A stretch of DNA of 29,043 bases, taken from Clostridiales bacterium. Lineage in GTDB: Bacteria; Bacillota; Clostridia; Oscillospirales; Oscillospiraceae. The first letter of the stretch is position 1; every line of letters begins with the position of its first letter. The position numbers and the translations under genes are program-made. Below, in pieces: positions 1 to 7,678 of the stretch. Where the stretch lies: positions 1-29,043 of the forward strand of contig SFEX01000037.1 in assembly GCA_004557075.1 (NCBI GenBank), written 5' to 3'. The notes under the pieces are model-generated. The model was not told the origin of the DNA and did not search any database. It worked only from the letters and a program-made list of their open reading frames with translations.

Positions 1-1
1 C

Positions 2-99
2 TTTGTATGTGTTTTATGCCTTTATTTTACTGCAAAACTGTATACAATCATCTTGCACATGTGTTTACTATCATATTACTCTGTACACATTGCTCGTCC
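2..99. repeat. Terminal inverted repeat, left copy (98 bp)
   Basis: These 98 bases are, base for base, the reverse complement of 28946-29043, the last bases of the window. The sequence is AT-rich, unlike the genes, and its inner end (GGACGAGCA on the other strand) matches the start of a small palindromic insert seen again at 21228. No ORF or transposase is inside. A contig that ends at both sides in the same repeat is what an assembler gives when it stops at a multi-copy sequence, so this is probably the edge of a dispersed repeat rather than the end of a linear replicon. Confidence 0.9.
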
Positions 100-328
100 T
101 CATCTTGGTTTATTGCCTGAGACAAATTAGAACATGGATTTCGGTAATAGCACCTATTTGAAATAATACAACGACAGGGAAAACGGACGGCCAATGGCCG
201 CTCCTACAATAGTCAATCTAATTGAATGCGCGAGTGCAATAACGATTACAACAAATCTCACCGGTCGAGCTGACGCAATAGCGTTATCCGGGATGTAGCA
301 ACGAATTAAAAAAGGAAGGATGAATAAG
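100..328. repeat. Intergenic repeat arm upstream of glgC (minus orientation)
   Basis: There is no gene here. From about 183 to 210 lies a small palindrome related to that at 21084-21103 (GGACGGCCAATGGCC). From about 213 to 305 lies one arm of the mosaic repeat in reverse orientation: core GCGCGAGTGCA at 228-238, CACCGGTCG near 260-268, GCTGACGCAATAGCG to 283, and GTAGCAACGAA at 295-305. The arm runs into the glgC ribosome binding site. The 13-mer CGACAGGGAAAAC at 172-184 recurs at 28792-28804. I could not find a convincing sigma-A promoter for glgC in this stretch. Confidence 0.75.
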
Positions 329-1522
329 ATGAAGAAAAGCTGCATAGCAATGCTTCTGGCCGGAGGTCAGGGCTCGAGGCTTTACGCCCTGACGCAGGAC
401 GTCGCAAAGCCCAACATGCCCTTTGGCGGCAAATACCGCATCATCGACTTCCCGCTGTCCAACTGCGCAAACTCCGGCATAGACACGGTCGGCGTTCTCA
501 CCCAGTACCGCCCGCTCCAGCTCAACAGCTACATAGGCGGCGGCCAGCCCTGGGATCTCGACTCATCCGACGGCGGTGTGTTCATCCTCCCGCCGTATCA
601 GACGGCAGGCGAGGCCGGATCATGGTTCTCCGGCACGGCAAACGCCATATACCAGAACCTCTCGTTTATCGAGATGTACGATCCCGATAACGTGCTCATC
701 CTCTCGGGCGACCACATCTACAAGATGGACTACTCAAAAATGCTGCGCGAGCACATTAAAATGGACGCTGCCTGCACCATCGCGGTCTTGCAGGTCTCCA
801 TGGAGGACGCGACCCGCTTCGGCATCATGAACCTCGGCTCTGACGGCTACGTCAGCGAGTTTGAGGAAAAGCCCAAGCAGCCCAAGAGCGATCTTGCCTC
901 CATGGGCATATACATTTTCAACTGGAAAAAGCTGCGCAAATACCTTATTGAAGACGAAAACGACCCGAACTCCAGCAAGGACTTCGGAAAGAATATAATC
1001 CCCAACATGCTGGCTGCGGGCGAGAAGCTCTGGCCCTACCGCTTCGACGGCTACTGGCGCGACGTCGGCACGATAACGAGCCTCTGGGACGCGAACATGG
1101 ATATGCTCTCGAGCACGCTCATAAACCTGTTTGACCCGGACTGGCCGATCCGCTCAAGGAGCGCCCCCCTGCCCCCGCACTACATCGGCAATGACGCGAG
1201 CGTCGTACACTCCATCGTGACCGAGGGCTGCGATATCGAGGGCAGTGTTGAAAACTCCGTGCTCTCAAGCTCGGCAAAGGTCGGCAAGGGCGCGAAGGTG
1301 CTCTACTCGGTGCTCATGCCGGGCGCTGTGGTCGAGGATAACGCCGTTGTCGAATACGCCATTCTCGGCGAGAACACGGTTGTAAAAAGCGGCGCTCACG
1401 TCGGCGCGGCTCCCGACGGAAGCGAGGACTGGGGCGTTGCGACCTGCGGCCCGAACATCACGATACGGCAGGGCGCCGAGGTGCCCGCCGGAGCCATGAT
1501 ATACAGCAGCGAGGAGGTTTGA
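329..1522 (+). CDS. glgC: Glucose-1-phosphate adenylyltransferase, catalytic subunit GlgC
   Basis: Makes ADP-glucose and pyrophosphate from ATP and glucose-1-phosphate, the committed step of bacterial glycogen synthesis in the cytoplasm. The N-terminal nucleotidyltransferase domain begins with the intact pyrophosphorylase loop AGGQGSRLYALT (residues 11-22) and the lysine of AKPNMPFGGKYR. It continues with SGDHIYKMDY and WRDVGT. The last ~110 residues are the left-handed beta-helix typical of the family. An ATG at 320 touches the GGAAGG Shine-Dalgarno directly. I chose the ATG at 329, nine bases downstream, which gives MKKSCIAMLLAGG, the usual start of Bacillus-type GlgC, and 397 residues. The stop lies 3 bases before glgD, which shares the operon. 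The Shine-Dalgarno itself lies in repeat-derived sequence. Confidence 0.96.
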   Translation: MKKSCIAMLLAGGQGSRLYALTQDVAKPNMPFGGKYRIIDFPLSNCANSGIDTVGVLTQYRPLQLNSYIGGGQPWDLDSSDGGVFILPPYQTAGEAGSWFSGTANAIYQNLSFIEMYDPDNVLILSGDHIYKMDYSKMLREHIKMDAACTIAVLQVSMEDATRFGIMNLGSDGYVSEFEEKPKQPKSDLASMGIYIFNWKKLRKYLIEDENDPNSSKDFGKNIIPNMLAAGEKLWPYRFDGYWRDVGTITSLWDANMDMLSSTLINLFDPDWPIRSRSAPLPPHYIGNDASVVHSIVTEGCDIEGSVENSVLSSSAKVGKGAKVLYSVLMPGAVVEDNAVVEYAILGENTVVKSGAHVGAAPDGSEDWGVATCGPNITIRQGAEVPAGAMIYSSEEV

Positions 1523-1525
1523 GCA

Positions 1526-2638
1526 ATGAGCGATTTTCACGGAATAATCTTTGCATACGGCGCGGTTCCGGAGCTTGGCGAGCTTGTGCGCAGGCGCACG
1601 GCGTCGTCGCTGCCCTTCTGCGGCCGCTACCGACTTATAGACTTTGCCCTGTCCTCGCTCATGAACGCCGGTGTCCACGACGTCGGCGTCATCATGCAGC
1701 GCGACTATCAGTCGCTGCTCGACCATCTCGGCAGCGGCAAGGACTGGGACATGGGCCGCCGCATAGGCGGACTGCGGATGCTCCCGCCCTTCGGCCTGCC
1801 CGAGTACCACCAGGGCGCGTATACCGGCACCATCGAGGCGCTAAACGCCGTCTCCACATACGTCCGCGAGCTCAGCGCGAAGTACATCGTCATGATGCAC
1901 GGCAACACTGCGGCAAATCTCGACCTGCGCGACGCGATGGCCGATCACCTGCGCTCGGGCGCTGAGATCACCGCCATCTGCACCGAGTGTACGCCCGAAT
2001 ACCGCCACCACCGCTATCTGCCGGATGCCGACGGCTTTGCCCGAAGCATGATATTCAATCAGTCCGAGGCGGGGGAGGGCCTTGCATCGCTCGAGGCGTA
2101 TATAATATCCAAGGAGCTTCTTGTTTCTATGATGGACGCCTGCCTTGCGGCGGGGCACTATCACTTCCACCGCGACGCGATAGCGGCGTATCTTGCCTCC
2201 GGAGGCAAGGTCAGGGTATACCTGCACCGCGGCTACGCCAAGCGCATAATGAGCACCGAATCCTATTTTAAGGCCGGCATGGATATGCTAAAGCCCGAAT
2301 GCCGCGCTGAGCTGTTCCCCGCCGAGCGCCCCGTGCGCACGAAAAGCCACGCGGACGTGAGCACCTATTACGGTGAGCGCTCGGTATGCCGCAACAGCCT
2401 TGCGGCCGACGGCTGCCAGATCGAGGGCGAGGTTGAAAGCTGCATCATCTCTTCCGACGTGCGCATCGGCAGGGGCGCAAAGCTTACAAACTGCATCCTC
2501 ATGCGCGGCTGCGATATCGGCGAAGGCGTTATTTTGAATAACGTCATCGCGGATAAGTACGTCTCCGTTTCGCCGTACCAGACGCTCATGGGCAGCTCCG
2601 CTCTCCCCATTGTCATACCCAAAAACAGCAAAATCTAA
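1526..2638 (+). CDS. glgD: GlgD, regulatory-type partner of GlgC
   Basis: A 370-residue paralogue of GlgC that forms a mixed complex with it in Firmicutes and raises its activity. The fold is the same: nucleotidyltransferase domain, then a beta-helix with hexapeptide-like turns near the C-terminus. The catalytic loop is degenerate, however: where GlgC has AGGQGSR, this protein has AYGAVPELGE. The acceptor-site lysine region is also altered (RRRTASSLPFCGRYR). That loss is the normal sign of GlgD. The start at 1526 has GAGGAGG eight bases upstream, inside the glgC end, so the two are translated together. GlgC and GlgD share recognisable blocks such as GRYRLIDFALSS and GYAKRIMSTESYF. Confidence 0.93.
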   Translation: MSDFHGIIFAYGAVPELGELVRRRTASSLPFCGRYRLIDFALSSLMNAGVHDVGVIMQRDYQSLLDHLGSGKDWDMGRRIGGLRMLPPFGLPEYHQGAYTGTIEALNAVSTYVRELSAKYIVMMHGNTAANLDLRDAMADHLRSGAEITAICTECTPEYRHHRYLPDADGFARSMIFNQSEAGEGLASLEAYIISKELLVSMMDACLAAGHYHFHRDAIAAYLASGGKVRVYLHRGYAKRIMSTESYFKAGMDMLKPECRAELFPAERPVRTKSHADVSTYYGERSVCRNSLAADGCQIEGEVESCIISSDVRIGRGAKLTNCILMRGCDIGEGVILNNVIADKYVSVSPYQTLMGSSALPIVIPKNSKI

Positions 2639-2654
2639 GGAGTAATCAGCATAT

Positions 2655-5063
2655 ATGTTCACCAGCCAGATCTCACGCGACGAGGTTCGTAGCGCCATCG
2701 AAGATAAGCTCTGCGCCCACTTCGCCGTAACAAGCAAAAACGCAAGCGACGACCAGGTCTTTCAGGCTTCGGCCATGGTCATACGCGAGATAATGAGCAG
2801 GCTTCTTGCCGCCGAGGAGACGAAAAAGCCCGGGCGCGAGGTACACTACCTGTCCATGGAATTTCTCATGGGACGCAGCCTCATGAAAAACGCCTTCAAC
2901 CTCGGCATCTCCGACGCGCTCACCGGCGCGCTCGAGGATTTAGGCCGATCCGCTGCGGATATATTCGAGTCGGAAAACGACGCCGGGCTCGGCAACGGCG
3001 GTCTTGGCCGTCTGGCGGCCTGCTACATGGATTCGCTCGCCTCCCTCGGCATACCCGCAACGGGCTATTCCATCTGCTATGAGCTGGGCATTTTCCGCCA
3101 GAAGATAGTCGACGGCAGGCAGACCGAGGTCGCCGACGATTGGCGCAGCGCGGCCGAGAGCTGGCTCGTGCCCAGAAACGACGAGGCGGTTGAAATTCGC
3201 TTCGGCGGCCACATCTCCCCGCATTGGGACAGCTTCGGCCACTACCACGCCGAGCACATCGGCTATCAGACCGTCACCGCTGTCCCGCGCGATATGCTCA
3301 TCGCCGGATATGGCACGAGCGAGGTCAACACCCTGCGTCTCTGGGATGCGCGCAGCACCACGGCGCTGGATATGTACCTGTTCTCCGAGGGCGAGTACGT
3401 CAAGAGTCTTGAGCAGCGCACGATGTCCGAGGTCATCACCAAGGTGCTCTACCCCGCCGACGACCACATCGAGGGCAAGACCCTGCGCCTGAAGCAGCAA
3501 TATTTCTTCGTCTCCGCGACCGCGCAGAGCATCGTCAAAAAGCACATGGAGCGCTACGGCGATATCCGCTCGTTTGCAGAGCACCACGTCATTCAGATAA
3601 ACGACACCCACCCCACGCTCGTCATCCCCGAGCTGATGCGCATCATGATGGATGAGTACGGTTTGGGCTGGGACGAGGCGTGGAGCATCGTCACGGCCTC
3701 CGTTGCGTACACAAACCACACCGTCATGTCCGAGGCTCTCGAAAAATGGCCGCAGGAGCTTATCCAGACCCTTCTCCCGCGCGTGTGGGAGATACTGTGC
3801 GAGATAAACCGCCGCTGGTGCGAATATTTAGTGTCCAAATTCGGCAGCAGCGAGAAGGTAGGCCGCAACCTCATCATTCAGGACGGCCAGGTGCACATGG
3901 CAAACCTATGCCTTGCCGCGTGCTATAAAATAAACGGCGTGTCCGCCCTGCACGGACAGATACTCAGGGACGACCTGTTCAAAGATATCTGCCAGCTCGG
4001 CCCGGAGCGCTTCACCTACGTCACAAACGGCATCGACCACCGCCGCTGGCTCGCGCAGATAAACCCGCGCCTGCACGCGCTCGTGTCCGAGCTGCTCGGC
4101 AGCGACAAATACCTGCGCGCACCCGAGGATCTCGGCAGACTCGCGGACTTTGCCTCCGAGAGCGCCGTGGCAGAGCGCGTTAACGAGATAAAGCGGATCA
4201 ATAAGTGCGATTTTGCGGAATTTTTGCGCCGCAACGACAATTTCTCGCTCAACACCGACGCGATACTCGACGTTCAGGTCAAGCGTCTGCACGAGTACAA
4301 GCGTCAGCTTCTTTGCGCGATGCTCATCGTGCGCCTGCAAATGCAGCTTCACGATAACCCCAACATGGATTTCGTCCCGCGCTCATTTGTTTTCGGCGCG
4401 AAGGCCGCCGCAGGCTATCAGACCGCAAAGCGCATCATCGAGCTTATCTGCTCGCTGGCTAATGATATAAATAACGACCCAGTCTGTCAGGGTCGGCTTC
4501 AGGTCTGCTTCATGGAAAACTACCGCGTGTCCGCCGCCGAGGCACTCATGCCCGCCGCGCAGGTGTCAGAGCAGATATCCACCGCAGGCAAGGAGGCCTC
4601 CGGCACCGGCAACATGAAGCTCATGCTAAACGGCGCCGTCACCATCGGCACCCTCGACGGCGCAAACGTCGAGATGTACGAGCGCTTGGGCGATGAGAAC
4701 ATGTTCCTGTTCGGGCTGAGAACCGAGGACGTCGCCGCGCTCAAAGCCTCCGGCTACGACCCGAGGCGCTATGTCGGCTACGACCCGGAGCTTTCCGCCG
4801 TGCTCGACCGCATAAGCCGCGGCTTTGCCGACGGCAAGAGCTATTCCGACCTCGTGTCGGGGCTTCTGTACAACGGCGATCCCTACATGCTCTGCGCCGA
4901 CTTCCGCGACTATGTAAACACGCACGACAGACTCTATCGCGCTATCGCACTGCCCGGTGAGCGCGCAAGGCTTTCTCTAATGAATACCGCCCGCGCGGGC
5001 ATATTTGCCGCTGACCGCGCAATCAGGGAATATGCGGAGGAGATATGGAAGATAAAACCGTAG
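2655..5063 (+). CDS. glgP: Glycogen/alpha-glucan phosphorylase
   Basis: Releases glucose-1-phosphate from the non-reducing ends of glycogen with inorganic phosphate and pyridoxal phosphate. The 802 residues match the family's usual length. The N-terminal part shows YLSMEFLMGRSL and NDAGLGNGGLGRLAACY. The C-terminal part shows the PLP block EASGTGNMKLMLNGA, in which Lys655 should carry the cofactor, followed by GTLDGANVEM. AAGGAG overlaps the glgD stop, 12 bases before the chosen ATG, a somewhat long spacing. The last 19 bases overlap the next gene. Together with glgC/glgD it makes a combined synthesis and breakdown operon; glgA (synthase) and glgB (branching enzyme) are not in the window. Confidence 0.97.
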   Translation: MFTSQISRDEVRSAIEDKLCAHFAVTSKNASDDQVFQASAMVIREIMSRLLAAEETKKPGREVHYLSMEFLMGRSLMKNAFNLGISDALTGALEDLGRSAADIFESENDAGLGNGGLGRLAACYMDSLASLGIPATGYSICYELGIFRQKIVDGRQTEVADDWRSAAESWLVPRNDEAVEIRFGGHISPHWDSFGHYHAEHIGYQTVTAVPRDMLIAGYGTSEVNTLRLWDARSTTALDMYLFSEGEYVKSLEQRTMSEVITKVLYPADDHIEGKTLRLKQQYFFVSATAQSIVKKHMERYGDIRSFAEHHVIQINDTHPTLVIPELMRIMMDEYGLGWDEAWSIVTASVAYTNHTVMSEALEKWPQELIQTLLPRVWEILCEINRRWCEYLVSKFGSSEKVGRNLIIQDGQVHMANLCLAACYKINGVSALHGQILRDDLFKDICQLGPERFTYVTNGIDHRRWLAQINPRLHALVSELLGSDKYLRAPEDLGRLADFASESAVAERVNEIKRINKCDFAEFLRRNDNFSLNTDAILDVQVKRLHEYKRQLLCAMLIVRLQMQLHDNPNMDFVPRSFVFGAKAAAGYQTAKRIIELICSLANDINNDPVCQGRLQVCFMENYRVSAAEALMPAAQVSEQISTAGKEASGTGNMKLMLNGAVTIGTLDGANVEMYERLGDENMFLFGLRTEDVAALKASGYDPRRYVGYDPELSAVLDRISRGFADGKSYSDLVSGLLYNGDPYMLCADFRDYVNTHDRLYRAIALPGERARLSLMNTARAGIFAADRAIREYAEEIWKIKP

Positions 5064-5932
5064 TAGTTATTGGCGCCGTGAATATGGATATCTGCGGCCG
5101 CCCGAACGCCGCGCCGCGTCTGCACGATTCAAACCCCGGCGCAGTTACGCTCAGCCCCGGCGGGGTGGGCAGGAATATTGCGCACAACCTCCGGCTTCTG
5201 GGGATAAACGTGAAGTTTCTCGCCGCCATCGGCGACGATGTTTACGGCGACAGCGTGTATAAAAGCTGCCTTGAGCTTGGCATGGATATGCACCTGTGCC
5301 GCCGCATGAGCGGTGCGCGCACCTCGAGCTATCTCTACGTCGCCGACGAGAAGGGCGATATGCTAATCGGCGTGTGCGATACCGATATATCCGGCTGTAT
5401 AACGCCCGAATATCTCAAGCCGCACCTGCGCGAGATAAACGCCGCCGACGCCGTGGTCATCGACGGAAACCTCACGCGGGAGACGGTCGCGTGGATAGCT
5501 GAGAACGTCACAGCGCCGCTGTACGCGGACCCCGTGTCCGTCGCGAAGGCCGAGCGGCTCAAGCCCGCGCTGGGTAAGCTCTGCGCCTTCAAGCCGAATG
5601 AATATGAGGCCAAGAGCATGACGGGCGAGACGACGTCGCTGTTTGCGGCCGAGGCGCTGCTCAATGCCGGCGTTAAGCGCGTGTTCGTGTCCCTGGGCGC
5701 GGACGGGATAGTCGCCGCCGAGGGCAGCGAGATAATAAAGCTGCCGTGCGAACGGGTCAACGCCGTAAGCTTCTCCGGCTGCGGCGACGCGGCGACCGCC
5801 GCGATAATCTGGGCGGGTGTGAACGGCCTCGGCCTTGCCGAGAGCGCAGCCGCCGCCATGAAGGCCGCCGCGATGGCCATGGAGTGCCCCTCGGCTGTCA
5901 ACCCCGAACTGTGCGCCGATCTAATCATGTAA
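5045..5932 (+). CDS. psuK: PfkB-family kinase, probably pseudouridine kinase
   Basis: A 295-residue ribokinase-fold sugar/nucleoside kinase. The sequence resembles pseudouridine kinase (PsuK/YeiC) more than ribokinase or fructokinase: DSNPGAVTLSPGGVGRNIA matches the PsuK substrate-side block, and TSSYLYV, DTDISGCITPEYL, YADPVS and FKPNEYEA follow in the same order. The anion-hole/catalytic motif reads SGCGDA instead of the usual TGAGDA but keeps the catalytic Asp. The expected product is pseudouridine 5'-phosphate from pseudouridine. The partner glycosidase psuG is not beside it, so the exact substrate is inferred. It starts inside glgP (19-base overlap) with GGAGGAG just upstream, so it is translationally coupled to the glycogen genes. 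A hairpin terminator follows at 6057. Confidence 0.8.
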   Translation: MEDKTVVVIGAVNMDICGRPNAAPRLHDSNPGAVTLSPGGVGRNIAHNLRLLGINVKFLAAIGDDVYGDSVYKSCLELGMDMHLCRRMSGARTSSYLYVADEKGDMLIGVCDTDISGCITPEYLKPHLREINAADAVVIDGNLTRETVAWIAENVTAPLYADPVSVAKAERLKPALGKLCAFKPNEYEAKSMTGETTSLFAAEALLNAGVKRVFVSLGADGIVAAEGSEIIKLPCERVNAVSFSGCGDAATAAIIWAGVNGLGLAESAAAAMKAAAMAMECPSAVNPELCADLIM

Positions 5933-5935
5933 CTT

Positions 5936-6045
5936 CTCGCCGGAGGGGCGATCCGTTGCAACGCTTCAAATGATCGTTACTACAGGTTCTCGACCGGTAG
6001 CAATGTCAGAGGTCTTCTTTGCACTCGCGCGTTCAATTAGTGCAT
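5936..6045 (+). repeat. Intergenic repeat arm after the glg operon (plus orientation)
   Basis: A plus-oriented arm of the mosaic repeat begins three bases after the psuK-like stop. It contains CGCCGGAGGGGCGAT, CGTTGCAACGCTTCAAATGA, CTCGACCGG and the core GCACTCGCGCG at 6021-6031, followed by TTCAATTAGTGC. A spurious 85-codon ORF crosses it. Confidence 0.8.
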
Positions 6046-6056
6046 ATAAAAATTTT

Positions 6057-6087
6057 GGAGGCAATCATTCGGTTGCCTCCGTTTTTT
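6057..6087 (+). terminator. Rho-independent terminator of the glgCDP-psuK operon
   Basis: A stem of ten pairs (GGAGGCAATC with GGTTGCCTCC, one U-G pair) and a four-base ATTC loop is followed by GTTTTTTG. The T-run lies on the plus side only, so it serves the glg operon. It is homologous to the hairpins at 6155 and 17564. Confidence 0.9.
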
Positions 6088-6094
6088 GTTTATT

Positions 6095-6154
6095 ACTATT
6101 GTTCATAACCGGGCTGACGCAAGAAAGGCTATTTGAAGCGAAGCAACGATATAA
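6095..6154. repeat. Repeat segment between two terminators
   Basis: The segment holds CATAACCGGGCTGACGCAA, then TTTGAAGCGAAGCAACGAT, in the same order as in other reverse-oriented arms. It links the plus-strand terminator at 6057 to the minus-strand terminator at 6155. Confidence 0.65.
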
Positions 6155-6186
6155 AAATGGAAGCAGTCAAATGATTGCTTCCATTT
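6155..6186 (-). terminator. Rho-independent terminator of the pepP-efp operon
   Basis: The 15-base arms 6155-6169 and 6172-6186 pair across a 2-base loop with a single non-Watson-Crick position (G6166/T6175). On the minus strand the stem ends in ATTTTTAT, so it terminates transcription coming from the CD1247-like gene. The core GGAAGCA...TGCTTCC recurs at 17570-17593. Confidence 0.85.
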
Positions 6187-6263
6187 GTCGTTATACTACA
6201 ATGTTCATAACCGGGCTGTCGCAATAGCGATTGCTGCCAGTCTCAACGCGAATTGACCCCGCG
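6187..6263. repeat. Repeat segment downstream of the CD1247-like gene
   Basis: It holds TTCATAACCGGGCTGTCGCA, AGCGATTGCTGCCAGTC and TCAACGCGAATTG. The same order (TTTATAACCGGGCTGACGCA ... CAATC TCAACGCGAAT) lies between terminator and gene end at 17609-17665. It directly abuts the stop codon of the minus-strand gene. Confidence 0.7.
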
Positions 6264-6692
6264 TCAGCGGTCGAAGTCGAACTCAAGCTCCGCGTCGCAG
6301 GACGGGCAGCGTATGGAGCCGAAGTCAAGGTCGTCCTCAAAAAGCGTTACGACCTCGCCGCACTGGGGGCAGGTGACCTCATACTCCTGCTCGTCGCAGC
6401 CGCTGCAATAGTCACAGTCGCCGTCGCACTCGTCAAGCTCGTCCTCGTCAAATTCGTCGTCCTCGTCGAGGTCTGCAAGGCACAGATCCTCAAGATATGC
6501 CATATCCTCGCCGATATCGTCAATGCTGTCGGCAAGATCGGCGCACTTTTCCTCAAGCGCGTCGGCGTCATCGGCCATGGATTCGAGCACGTCTAGGATG
6601 GCCAGCATGAGCTTGCCCTCCTTGCCGTCGTCCTTTACGCCGAGACCCTCGGCAAGACCTTTAAGGTATGCAACTTTTTCACTTGCGGTCAT
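6264..6692 (-). CDS. CD1247-type N-terminal domain protein with zinc ribbon
   Basis: A 142-residue cytoplasmic protein of unknown function. Residues 1-70 form the helical, coiled-coil-prone CD1247 N-terminal domain common in Clostridia (EKVAYLKGLAEGL, KEGKLMLAILDVL). A very acidic linker follows at about 72-90, then a cysteine cluster (C89, C93, C96, C99) and a zinc ribbon CPQCG (108-112) and CPSCD (129-133). AAGGAGG lies eight bases before the start. It follows efp by 43 bases in the same direction, an arrangement I recall from other Clostridia. This suggests a role linked to translation or peptide metabolism, but the function is not known. Confidence 0.85.
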   Translation of the reverse strand: MTASEKVAYLKGLAEGLGVKDDGKEGKLMLAILDVLESMADDADALEEKCADLADSIDDIGEDMAYLEDLCLADLDEDDEFDEDELDECDGDCDYCSGCDEQEYEVTCPQCGEVVTLFEDDLDFGSIRCPSCDAELEFDFDR

Positions 6693-6735
6693 TTCGCTTC
6701 CTCCTTATGAAGTGCGGCAAACGGTGCTTCGTAAA

Positions 6736-7296
6736 TTACTTTGCGCGGCCGAGATACTCGCCGGTGCGGGTGTCGATCTGGATCTTCTCGCCCGGCTCGA
6801 TGAACAGGGGCACCTTGACCTCTGCGCCGGTCTCGAGGGTCGCGGGCTTGGTGGCGTTGGTTGCGGTGTTGCCGGCAAAGCCGGGGTCGGTATCGGTGAC
6901 CTCGAGGTCAACGAAGAAGGGAGGCTCGACATTGAACACCTTGCCCTTGTATGAATAAATCGTGCAGGCCATGTTCTCCTTGACGAACTTGAAGCTGTCG
7001 CCTAAAACGGACTCGTCAACCGGCTCGAGCTCATAGGTCTCGGGGTTCATGAAGTAGTACAGGTTACCGTCGGAATAGCTGTATTCCATTGTCATACGGT
7101 CGACGGTGGCGTTTTCAAACTTTGCGGTGGGGTTGAAGGAAGTCTCGGTGACGGCGCCGGTGATGACGTTCTTCATCTTGGTGCGCACAAATGCCGCGCC
7201 CTTGCCGGGCTTGACGTGCTGGAACTCGACGACCTGCATGACCTGGCCGTCCATCTCGAAGGTAACGCCGTTTCTGAAATCGCCTGCTGTAATCAT
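6736..7296 (-). CDS. efp: Translation elongation factor P
   Basis: Binds between the P and E sites of the ribosome and relieves stalling at consecutive prolines. The 186 residues and three-domain layout are standard: a KOW-like N-terminal domain (MITAGDFRNGVTFEMDG), the tip loop KPGKGAAF with Lys32 as the residue usually modified or contacting the CCA end, and two OB domains ending in PGEKIQIDTRTGEYLGRAK. The ribosome binding site GGAGG sits about ten bases upstream. It has its own promoter (7351-7379) besides possible read-through from the peptidase gene. No modification enzyme (EpmA, YmfI or Rhm-glycosyltransferase) is encoded nearby. Confidence 0.97.
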   Translation of the reverse strand: MITAGDFRNGVTFEMDGQVMQVVEFQHVKPGKGAAFVRTKMKNVITGAVTETSFNPTAKFENATVDRMTMEYSYSDGNLYYFMNPETYELEPVDESVLGDSFKFVKENMACTIYSYKGKVFNVEPPFFVDLEVTDTDPGFAGNTATNATKPATLETGAEVKVPLFIEPGEKIQIDTRTGEYLGRAK

Positions 7297-7350
7297 AATA
7301 GGTAATCCTCCTATGTGTATTTTAAATATATATTTCCGATTAACTATGAT

Positions 7351-7379
7351 ATTTTACATTATGCCGCGGCATATTGCAA
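7351..7379 (-). promoter_or_regulatory. Promoter of efp with a palindromic spacer
   Basis: On the minus strand a -35 TTGCAA (7374-7379) and a -10 TAAAAT (7351-7356) are 17 bases apart. The spacer is almost filled by the perfect 14-base palindrome TATGCCGCGGCATA (7360-7373). This is a plausible operator position, although chance is not excluded. The promoter starts two bases after the stop of the upstream small membrane gene. Confidence 0.7.
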
Positions 7380-7381
7380 GA

Positions 7382-7660
7382 TTATTTTCGATTTTTGAGC
7401 CGGTTTTCAACGTTTTCCCCGTCGGCTTCGCGCTTTCCGGTGCGCTTTTCAAACGCGATCTGTATCATATACACCACGAGCGCGAGCACGCCGATGACAT
7501 ACAGTATATTGCCGAGCGCCTGCGGGAACTTGGGGATGAGGCTTTGCAGCAGCGCCGTGACGCAGACTATGATAAAGCCCAAGTACATCAGCGGAGTCAG
7601 GCTTATGTCCTTTTTTGCTTCCTTTTTCGCACCATTGCCCTTGCTATTTTTCTTTGCCAT
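7382..7660 (-). CDS. Small two-helix membrane protein, function unknown
   Basis: I do not recognise this 92-residue protein. It starts with a lysine-rich cytoplasmic stretch (MAKKNSKGNGAKKEAKKD). Two predicted membrane helices follow, roughly residues 22-45 (LTPLMYLGFIIVCVTALLQ) and 50-70 (LGNILYVIGVLALVVYMIQI), and it ends with a basic tail (EKRTGKR...NRLKNRK). Both termini would lie in the cytoplasm by the positive-inside rule. GGAGGG lies seven bases before the ATG and the gene begins 18 bases after the pepP stop, so it is in the same operon. Coding is supported by the good RBS, operon fit and clear topology. Confidence 0.75.
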   Translation of the reverse strand: MAKKNSKGNGAKKEAKKDISLTPLMYLGFIIVCVTALLQSLIPKFPQALGNILYVIGVLALVVYMIQIAFEKRTGKREADGENVENRLKNRK

Positions 7661-7678
7661 GTCAGTCCCTCCGATTTA

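Noticed and set aside
2940..3719. Minus-strand open frame across glgP, and similar long frames opposite metG (15036-16211) and hemW (11764-12939)
   Set aside because: Shadows of GC-rich genes in the complementary frame; no family resemblance and no translation signals.
5970..6227. An 85-codon plus-strand frame with a hydrophobic stretch
   Set aside because: It lies entirely in repeat arms and terminators. Nearly the same peptide (ASARPVRL..VFFALARSI) can be read from other repeat copies, such as 20983-21060 and the complement of 225-290, so it comes from the repeat and not from a gene.
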